NCBI GenBank assembly: GCA_022494885.1
Contig: JAGVSM010001704.1
Span: 62,001 to 126,000, forward strand
From: Micrasema longulum
Lineage: Eukaryota; Arthropoda; Insecta; Trichoptera; Brachycentridae
DNA: 64,000 bases
Direction of reading: 5' to 3'
Positions 47,586-55,574 of the stretch are shown here, one piece after another. The position numbers were made by a program, and so were the translations under genes. The notes under the pieces were generated by a model that had not been told where the DNA came from, made no database searches, and was given only the letters and a program-made list of their open reading frames with translations. Positions within the stretch are counted from its first letter, which is position 1, and each line of letters opens with the position of its first letter.

Positions 47586-48474
47586 AAAAAACAAGCAAAT
47601 GAAATATTAAAAATAAATTCCAAGAATTAATTTAAACAAATACGCATCACGAAGACTTCATTGATTAATAAACACTGCACAGGCAAATATCTGTAATTTA
47701 AGACTTATAATGAGGCATGAGGCTACTTATATTACGCATATAAATTAAATGTGCTCCAATTTGTCCGTAAAAAGAGAACCGTATGTTATTATACTTTATG
47801 ATTAATATTGTGTACCGAAATTGCACCTCTCGATTATTTGTCAAAACGTGATATTTTTTTTCCTCTCGCGCGTTCAGTCCCAAACGGGATGCGCTACATC
47901 CATAATTCATCAGACTCTTGAATCGGCGGAGTTTTAATGTTATTATCCTGATATCCCGACTGCATGACGAAATGCGAGTGACATCGCATTGTGTAAAGAA
48001 GTTCGAATTATCATGAAACGTAATTGATATTACTTTCAGGTGTGTTTAAATGTTTATTTTTAACGCCCCGAACCCATTTTAAAGAACAGTTTTAAAATTA
48101 ATACATATAATTAACTATACAGTAAAATGTGTGGACTTATGATATGAAATATTGATTTTATAATAAATTCTGAAGTCAATATTGCAAAGTTTAAAAAGGC
48201 ATTTTGAGCGCCTTCTAGATATAATTTATCGTATCGCCTCTTGTAACATAAAATCGATTCTCTATTAATTATTAGTGAACCAATACAATTGCACATTTGA
48301 CACAAATGACAGTTAAAAGAAAAAAATCAGAACAGGTATTTGAAAATAATGTGTACGTTTATTATGTTTCAGAGCAGACAAAGAATACAATTCTGACTAT
48401 GAAATAAAACCAGAACCCGAACGAGTGTTTTAGACTCGATGGTTGCTCCCAAAATTCGAGTGCAGATAAGTCCG
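47586..48474. other. no gene recognised
   Basis: AT-rich, no repeats identified. Confidence 0.4.
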
Positions 48475-48542
48475 CCTCGTTGTATAGTGGTTGGCGTAAT
48501 CGCGTACCATGTTTAAGGTTTCCAATTTCTAGCGGGGTATTC
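48475..48542 (+). repeat. worn tRNA-derived SINE head
   Basis: CCGCCTCGTTGTATAGTGGT then TGGCGTAATCGCGTACCATG resembles a tRNA-derived A-box half. The B-box region is degraded. Confidence 0.45.
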
Positions 48543-48887
48543 GTGAAATCGTCGCTTCGAAAACACAACAACAACAGTTTTTTTTTTACAAAACAGGCAT
48601 AGATAATGAAGACAAATTATGATGAAATTCGTTAAAAAACACCTTCTACTATATACAAAATATAGTTTTTCTCTTCTATTTTATAAACGAAGGCTTTCTC
48701 AAAACATCTCCGTACACTTAAATTAATTTCGTCAAAAATTTCGATTTAATTTCGTTCTGTTGGAAAAAAATGAACTAAAGCGACGAAATATTGATTTAAA
48801 TGGTAGTTCTATACTGCAAAAGCGCTTCTTTGTAAATTTGACATGTGTGTTTGTATTTTTTCTTCCATTCGTCTTCTTCTATTTTTT

Positions 48888-49530
48888 TTAGCCTTATTCT
48901 CTCCACTGCTGGATGAAGGCCTCTTCCAAACGTCTCCATTCCATCCTATCACCCGCTTTCATAATCCATGTTTTACCGGCAATAGAGGCGATATCACCAA
49001 CCCGTCTTTTCTGTGGCCTTCCAACACTTCTTTTGTTTGCTTATGGCCCACTTTATTATTCTAGGTGTCCACCTGTCATCATTTTGCCTCGCCAAGTGTC
49101 CTGCCCACTGCTATTTCAATTTTTCTGCACGATCCATGATATCCACGACTCCGGTTCGGCGCCTTATTTCTTGATTTCTTATTCTGTCTCTTATACCAAA
49201 AATCTGTCTTTGCATGGATATTTGCATGCATTTTAATTTCTGGTTAATTTTTTGTATTACAGGCATGGTTTCTAGTCCGTGAGTTGTCACCGGCAATATG
49301 CACGATTCAAATATTTGTCTTTTTAAGCATGTGGGGACATTATTTTCAAAAATATATTTTAGTTTGCCGACAGCAGCCCAACTTAGCCCTATTCTTCTTG
49401 GCAACTCCGCTGTCTGGTTATCTTTACCAAGTTTGACTTTGTGTCCTAGATATATGAATTTATCAACCACTTCGATTTTATCATTCTTAATGAAAATGTC
49501 TCTCCCTGTTGGACTAATAATCTAATCTTA
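48888..49530 (-). mobile_element. RTE-clade LINE C-terminal fragment
   Basis: From 49470 on the minus strand: DKFIYLGHKVKLG, LPRRIGLSWAAVGKLKYIFE, NNVPTCLKRQIFESCILPV, THGLETM, then RQIFGIRDRIRNQEIRRRTG and VDIMDRAEKLK. After a frameshift it continues with RPQKRRVGDIASIAGKTWI, then KAGDRMEWRRLEEAFIQQW near 48900. This is the full order of the RTE/BovB-type ORF2 end: YLG, RI-x-x-GWAA-x-GKL, Lk-x-x-(V/I)F, LPV-x-(T/Y)-G-E, IRN-x-x-I-RRRTG, then GRP and DR-x-x-WR-x-LEEAF-x-QQW. The thumb part is one uninterrupted frame of 119 residues; the rest is frameshifted. It is 5' truncated and inactive. Confidence 0.85.
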
Positions 49531-49974
49531 AAATATATTCATTTCCAAACCAATCCTTTTTTTCTTCCATCATTGATGTATTTATTTAGCTCATTTTTTT
49601 TAAAGAATTTATTTCATTATATGAAACAATTTAATGATTTTTTTATTTTACTGCCTTTTGTCATAATTTTTGAATGCTTGTTTCTTTGTTTTCTATTTTT
49701 GTTTCTTAAATATTGAATATAAAAAAGGCATAAGGGGGTTTCTGAGGGGTAAAGATGACGTGTCAGCTTCTGTTCATACATACTCCTACCCCTCGTCAAT
49801 AAAGAGAGAGTTTGTATTTCTTATAAATATTTTTGAAAATGCGCAGCTGAAAGAAAGTTCTCTAGGATTACAGCTGCGGGTGGATGGTAAGCTTTTAAAT
49901 TTCTTCAATACAATATTTCATTGTTTCTGAACTTGCACTTAAAGCGTAAAACTAAACACTTTATCTTTATGTAG

Positions 49975-50062
49975 CAAGTTGTCGAGATGCGCTGTATTTG
50001 GTATACAAATGGAGTGCACTATGGAACACTAGGTGCGAATAGGGGAATGCTGATGAAGGTAA
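49975..50062 (-). repeat. repeat family C (copy 6)
   Basis: The minus strand reads TTCGCACCTAGTGTTCCATA, GTGCACTCCATTTG and AATACAGCGCATCTCGAC. It matches the head of the other copies with more decay. Confidence 0.5.
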
Positions 50063-50364
50063 TTTCATATCAAGTAATAACATCGTTTTTCCAAACAAAA
50101 TAATTGTTTAACTCATGGAATTTATTTTACTTTTGAATTTAAAACTGTTTCCTTCAAACATTACAGTAGTCTTTTGGAGTCCGGCAGATATCGGACCAGA
50201 ACAGTGACGGATTACTTAATACGCCGGACTACTGGAAATCACTAACAATGACGCATTTGAACGCCAGAAGGAATTGACAGAAGTCATTTTTTTTCAAATT
50301 CATAGCGGGGCCGGAGAAGAGATGTTCGGGATTATAGAGAGAGTAAAGTATTTACTAAATGCGA

Positions 50365-50697
50365 TTAAGTATTTGTATATAACCACTTACTGACTTTTTT
50401 ATGTCTACCAGTTTCGAGACGCACCCGTCTCTTTGTCAAAACGCAAACTGAACTAACATGCTAAACCCACTACTGCACCTCACCATAGTTGTTACACAAA
50501 AATATAAAACCGCCACGACATTAATTTTAATAAGCAAGCATTACATGCACTGATTGGGTTATGAAAATATTTTATATTGTGGGAGAAATAGTTGAAAAAT
50601 GAGGGAAGGGAGGAAGGAGGGGCGTAAATTTAATAGGTTTAAGGTAACCAGTACAATGGAACATCGTAACGGGCGATATTAAAAAGTTTGGATTGAA
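50365..50697 (-). mobile_element. PLE-like inverted-repeat family, copy 2 (one end)
   Basis: Matches the left part of 53365-53960: TATATAACCACTTACTGACT, the hammerhead-like hairpin (minus strand 50403-50441: TTGACAA, A, GAGACG, loop GGTG, CGTCTC, GAAA, CTGGTA), AACATGCTAAACCCACTACT, then ACATGCACTGATTGGGTTAT and ACAATGGAACATCGTAACGG. Only one end is kept. Confidence 0.55.
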
Positions 50698-50814
50698 TAA
50701 GTATTTTTTTTAATTATTAAAATAATATCGAATTCTAGCATGCTGTATTTTTGTACAAAAATTGAGACTTAACATGTAATGTAAAGGTGTACTTAAAAAA
50801 AAAATATGTAAAAG

Positions 50815-51000
50815 AAATATTAACGTTCTTATAATTAACCCTAATATTAAAAATTTTCGACTATTTTCAACGAATTGTAAATAACTCACTATTAAGAAAT
50901 GGAAATTAAGTTGGAGTAAACTGGGATTCGAACCTCGGACCTCTGACCCGAGAGTCCGCAACACTCGCCACGGGACCACAACTTGATTTAATTTTATTTA
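50815..51000 (-). repeat. SINE family A (copy 5)
   Basis: The minus strand head GTTGTGGTCCCGTGGCGAGT, B-box GAGGTTCGAATCCC and body with AATAGTGAGTTATTTACAAT. It is one of the better-preserved copies. Confidence 0.8.
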
Positions 51001-51054
51001 ACGAACACCACAAAAATAGACAAAGAAAAAATATATTTATTCGGATACTACAAA

Positions 51055-51150
51055 TTTAAGCAGAATAGGGAATGTTACACAGTACGTAAAATAGCCGTTG
51101 AAATTGACCAATGATTGATTTTAATGTCTGTAAATACTATTGGTAAACTT
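51055..51150 (+). repeat. family D scrap
   Basis: AAGCAGAATAGGGAATGTTA, CACAGTACGTAAAATAGCC and TTGACCAATGATTG match the middle of 4960-5362 and 12107-12362. Confidence 0.5.
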
Positions 51151-51154
51151 AAAT

Positions 51155-51615
51155 AAGATTTTCAGCCGAAACTGAAACCGATTTTTGGCTTCTGTTTTAA
51201 CTTCAGCTGAAACCCAAACCAAAACTCAAACTTATTTGAATATTATAAAAAATAAGTTAAAAGTCACTTCAAAACGTCCAAAATTCGACATATATATTGT
51301 TTAACCTTACGAGTTTATTAAAATAACCAAATAAAATACACAATGAAATAAAGGGCTTTACCATACTAAGTAAATATGTTAAAATTCAGTTCTTCAACAC
51401 TGGCCTTCCTCACCGGCAGGAAGCCAAAACAAACTAAAGGTCACAGGTCACCCGGTCATGTCACAAGCCATGAGATAAACCCAAGTGCAGCCGAACGTAA
51501 TCCGGCACATCCCGACCGCAGGTTTCGGCTGAGTCGAAGTTTTGGCCGAATCTGAAACTGCGACTGAAACCGTTTTACTGGCCTAAACTAGCCGAAACCG
51601 AAACTGCGGTCAATC
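51155..51615. repeat. GCCGAAACTGAAACC-rich repeat unit
   Basis: Near 51163 and again around 51543-51610 the sequence repeats GCCGAA(A)CTGAAACC-like units in direct and inverted form (TTTCGGCTGAGTCGAAGTTT near 51523). The ends thus carry related blocks with an unrelated interior of about 350 bp. Non-coding; class unknown. Confidence 0.5.
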
Positions 51616-53154
51616 ACGAGTAAATACCTACATAGTATACTTCTAAATTACCTTCTCTAAGAGGTACCCAATCTCTAAGACATGTGTACCATTGTTTCGC
51701 TGTAAAATATACAAAGTCACACGCTAATAGTCTTGTTTGCACCCTGTGGACAGTAGACATTTCACAAGTTTGTATTTTCCTTACTGGTCGAGTCTGACGC
51801 GATGGACCATGCATGTTACGAGGAATCTGGTTTTTATGACAGCGCCGATTTCAGATAGGGTTGTGAACGCCATACCAGTTTAATGATTTATAACTGATTT
51901 AAATCAAAGATATGATGTATTTATAAATAAGACATCATCAAGACTTTCTGCTATGGGAACAGTTCAATTCTTCTGATTTGAAATATCAAAATGCAGACAT
52001 ATTAAGAACATTGTCGATTAAAATATAATTACTTTTTGACCGGCAGATTACGCCTCTTAAAATTTAGACCAAACTTTTATACATTCATTCTTACAGAAAA
52101 CTTGGTATAAATGTATTTTTTTAATACCATTTAAAAATAATAACTTGAACATTTAAGCTGTTAAAGTAAAACATTATTTTTTGTTTTTGAAAAGAAATGC
52201 AACCATTTTAAATTTTTTAATTTTGTGATTGTTTAAAGATTTAAGTAATCGTCTTCAAGTATCATCAAATATGGTTAATTGTCCAGAATTTTAATGAGAT
52301 TTAAAAGTTAGCATTTAATTTATTATTTCCCAAAACTGATGTTGATGTACATATTTGGTAAAAATATTTAAATGCAATAAGACATTAATTTTTTTAAAGA
52401 TCGAATAAAAAATTAAATCATCGCACCTATTATGTTGAATTCATTTTCAAATAAGATAAATGTTATAAAAGCTATTAAATACACCTTTAATTCATTCTTC
52501 TAATTTGTAGAAATACGCCAGCCATTAAACTTATCTCAATGTTTGACATGTTTATTTGCAAATAGAGAACTATAAATTCATTTTATCTTTATAGTGTTTT
52601 CAAATGTGTTACCGTACACTTAAAGAAGCGATATGTATTCAACAATACCGCATTTAACTTGAATCGTCCTCGCTTCACTTAAAATGCTCAGGTTCCATAT
52701 GGGTACTAAGAAAATATTTATAAACATGTCATTAGGTACAAGTATGCATATGACGGTAGAATCTAACCGGCATAAATTAGCGAACGGTCGAGTTTAGCAC
52801 TAAAGCTGGTTTATACATTTCGTTGTGATCGTAGAACAACGACGAATGTTCGGAATATGCGACATTGACTACCTTTTATGTTAGATCTAGAAAAAAATTA
52901 CAAAAAGGCTTTACATTGAACGTTTAAAAAATAATTTAATTGACTGTTGACAGGTAGTTGGTTCGATCTCAGTAATTAATTTTATATTTTTAACTGTTAA
53001 ATCGTGTTATTAACCAAGAAAACAGAAGTTTAGTGTAAAATAAAGACAATATCCAGATTAAGAGAAATATTTAAAACATATATACATGTATATATATATA
53101 TATTTATATCCTAAATGTTGAGTTTTTCTACTGACATTTCTTGGTGGAACTGCA
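51616..53154. other. no gene recognised
   Basis: The first 230 bases are better balanced; the rest is AT-rich with a TA-rich microsatellite (TATATATATATATATTTATA) at 53090-53109. Confidence 0.4.
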
Positions 53155-53350
53155 TTTTTAATTATAATCATAAAAATACGTATCTAGTTTCGTTCCACTT
53201 TTATTTATAAATTTTTACCAGTGACCGGGTTTCATCGTGACTGACATCCACCAGTCTGACGATGTCGGTCACGACGAAACCCGGTCACTGGTAAAAATGT
53301 ATAAATAAAAGTGAAATAAAACTATATTTTTATTATTATAATTATACTAA
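53155..53350. mobile_element. fold-back element carrying a hammerhead-like motif
   Basis: Two ~90-bp arms are inverse complements with few mismatches. The left arm passes through TTTCGTTCCACTTTTATTTA, TTTTTACCAGTGACCGGGTT and CATCGTGACTGACAT; the right arm repeats these in reverse from ATGTCGGTCACGACGAAACC. The outer AT-rich parts also match. The centre is near 53255. No coding capacity. The layout resembles the inverted terminal repeats of Penelope-like elements, although no element body is present. Confidence 0.75.
53250..53292 (+). ncRNA. hammerhead-ribozyme-like motif (family 1), best preserved
   Basis: ACCAGT (53250-53255, stem I), CTGACGA (53256-53262, full CUGANGA core), extra T, GTCG / CGAC (stem II, loop GTCA), GAAA (53276-53279), CCCGGT completing a near-palindromic ACCCGGT (stem III), C at the cleavage position (53286, giving GUC), then ACTGGT (53287-53292), a perfect partner of ACCAGT. 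Every core nucleotide expected for a type of hammerhead with tiny stem III is present, plus one extra base before stem II. The inverted arm carries a second, less perfect version on the minus strand. Self-cleavage is untested. Confidence 0.65.
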
Positions 53351-53364
53351 ATGTTATTTAATAT

Positions 53365-53960
53365 TTGTATGTAATGTCTACCGGTTTCGAGACGTACCCG
53401 TCTTTTCGTCATAATACAAATTAAACTAACAAGCAAAACCCACTGCACACCTTCACACAGGTAGTACTGCATTAAAATTTAAAACCAATATGCCGATTTC
53501 AAACCACATGCTTTAGGCGACCTTTACATGCACTGATTATACCTGTAGTTTATGAAAATGTTTTATTTTGTTTGTTTAAAAAAAAGGAAGGAATGAAGGG
53601 AGGTACGTGAGTTTCATATGTGTAGGGTGACCATTACAATGGAACATCGTATAACAGGCTATATTGAAAGGTTGTTTGATTATTGAACAAAGAAACATTA
53701 TTTTTTAAAGCTTTCCTAAGGTCAAATTTTTGTATATTATTTATTTTTAACCCTTTATTATTTGTATCTAAGATTTTAACTCTTGTATCTTTATTAAAAT
53801 TGGTTATATATTTTCGTGAAATAACTATGTTGAAGGTGTAAAGTGGGTTTTGCATGTTGGTTTAATTAGTATCTTGACAAAGAGACGCGTACGTCTCGAA
53901 ACCGGTAGATAAAATCGGCAAGTGGTTATATACAAATATTTAATAACATTTAGTTAATGC
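53365..53960. mobile_element. PLE-like inverted-repeat unit, most complete copy
   Basis: About 600 bp with long inverted ends: AAATGTTATTTAATATTTGT at the left, ACAAATATTTAATAACATTT at the right. Each end contains a hammerhead-like hairpin (minus 53373-53417, plus 53870-53911) followed inward by a GTGGGTTTTGC-type block. The interior (ACATGCACTGATTATACCTG, ACAATGGAACATCGT) is AT-rich and has no reverse transcriptase. Copies: 46960 and 50365. Assignment to Penelope-like elements is inference from the hammerhead and the inverted ends. Confidence 0.6.
53870..53911 (+). ncRNA. hammerhead-ribozyme-like motif (family 3)
   Basis: TATC (stem I), TTGACAA (CUGACGA with two transitions), extra A, GAGACG / CGTCTC (stem II, loop CGTA), GAAA, self-complementary ACCGGT, A at the cleavage position, then GATA pairing with TATC. 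Helices are intact but two core bases are changed, so this copy is probably inactive. The copy at 47000-47044 keeps the intact CTGACGA. Confidence 0.45.
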
Positions 53961-54059
53961 TTTAAATATCAATAATATATATTTTATATAACTTACCCAA
54001 GTATCACGTGATTTACGTTTTTACTTATAAAGTTGTGATATAAAGTATAAAAAATAAAA

Positions 54060-54538
54060 TAAAACCGCTGTCATGTTAAGTAGAGGAAAAAAGAATAGCT
54101 AGACGAGTCTATCTTGAAAAAATTCAATCCTAGCTTCTTCCACATTTATTCCTCCTGACATAAATTCCAATCGGTTGTGTCTACATTTTACAAGACAAGA
54201 CTTGAGATTTCGGTTTATCTGATCATGCCACGTCTTTCTTGGTCGCCGTCGTTCAAAGTTACCATTCATTCTCGCCATATATATCCGTTTTATTTTTTTT
54301 TGCCATCCATTTGTTCTACATGACCTAACAATTTCAGTGTCCCTTCCAACTACAAGATTTGTAGGTTTTCTAGCCTAATATAATTATTTGTACATTGATT
54401 TCTCGCATATTCAAGACCGCGTTAACTTTCAATTTTTTTGCTTTCATCTTTTCTTTGCCAAGTCTATGTTTAGCTTCCATACATTAGTGTTGGAACTAAA
54501 ACCCCGTTGTGCACCGCCAGTCTAGCTTCGATTAACAA
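54060..54538 (-). mobile_element. LINE ORF2 C-terminal remnant
   Basis: The minus strand from 54535 reads EARLAVHNGVLVPTLMYGS, then a stop, and further on MARMNGNFERRRPRKTWHDQ followed by INRNLKS (about 54200-54290). This is the arrangement R-x-x-x-x-NGVL-x-PTL-x-YGSE, then H-x-RM and GRP-R-x-T-W-x-D-Q-I in many non-LTR elements; the G of GRP is R here. Stops and frameshifts throughout. It ends directly at the TIR element on its right. Confidence 0.75.
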
Positions 54539-54540
54539 AT

Positions 54541-54781
54541 TGTCGTTGCGCCGGCAATATCTGTTGAGAAAACTTTATTTTTATAAGTAATTTTAATTTT
54601 TCATTAAAACTATGTAATTTTGATTCTACAAAATAAACTCGTATATTTTTTTGAAAATGAAATTGTTTTATTTTTTTAAAAATGTTTAACAAATTTCTTC
54701 ATCAAAAGGCATGTTATTCAATTAATATTCTGAACATTTTTAAAAATATTACTTACAGATATTGCCGGCGCAAAGACGATA
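54541..54781. mobile_element. short TIR element, CGTCGTTGCGCCGGCAAT family, copy 2
   Basis: TIRs: TGTCGTTGCGCCGGCAATAT at the left; at the right, inverted, ATATTGCCGGCGCAAAGACG. The interior is AT-rich and differs from the 18403 copy. It sits against or inside the LINE remnant ending at 54538. Confidence 0.8.
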
Positions 54782-54904
54782 TTTTCTTTAGCGATTAATA
54801 TGTTTTAATTTATAACGAGAGTTTTTTTTTCTTTTGTTAGTTTTCATTTTTATGCTAAATTTTGATGAGAAGAATAATGCTTATCAACAGGTTAACTGCC
54901 AACT

Positions 54905-54990
54905 TTTCAACTAGTTATGCGCCCTGTAGATGCCTAGAGTTCTATATTTCCTTCTGTAAAATGTTTACAGAAGGAAATATATCAACCATC
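54905..54990 (+). repeat. family D scrap with an 18-bp perfect hairpin
   Basis: GCCCTGTAGATGCCTAGAGT matches family D. The end forms a perfect fold-back: TATATTTCCTTCTGTAAA (54943-54960), loop ATG, and its inverse complement (54964-54981). Confidence 0.6.
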
Positions 54991-55574
54991 TCTGCTGTTG
55001 TATGTTGATCATGCTTATAGTTAAACATTTACACAGGAATGCAAAAACGTTTCGTGGACAACAGAAACAATTAACACAAATACATGAACGTATTTTCTCG
55101 TAACTGTCATGTCCAAATGACATATCGACATTAATTAAAATTGCGAAACGAATTATTTTGCAGTAGGTGCTTTATTGAAATCAGGCGGTCGGCCCTGGTA
55201 GGCATAGCGCATGCGCGCGAAATGCGTGATGCGTGATCCAAATTAAATTGCAGTGCGCGCCGGGCGAAATTACAGCCTTTTTCACGAAGACTTCGCATCG
55301 TAGCAATAAATTCTCCGGTTATCATTTCTTGTGCACTATGTGACAATACTGTTAAAATAGGGGAGGAATCATACTCCAGCCACAAGAACCGATACATGAC
55401 CAAAGAGTTTAGTTAAAGTTTTATAAAAAATAAAAATTCAAAATACAAAAATGTTCAAAACATAATTGCATTCCCATGAGTTTGCAAACTCAAAGATTAT
55501 CATTAAAGATTATCAGATAAAAGTATGTAGTTAAACAAAATCAAAACAAAAATTGACAAATCTCGGAAACCTTC
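54991..55574. other. no gene recognised
   Basis: The CpG-containing stretch 55190-55310 stands out in composition (GCATGCGCGCGAAATGCGTG). An open minus-strand frame at 55131-55403 (90 residues) shows no domain. Confidence 0.35.

Noticed and set aside
55131..55403. 90-residue minus-strand open frame in a CpG-containing stretch
   Set aside because: Considered as a missing 5' Pax exon, but it has no Eyegone-like text and no clear splice sites.
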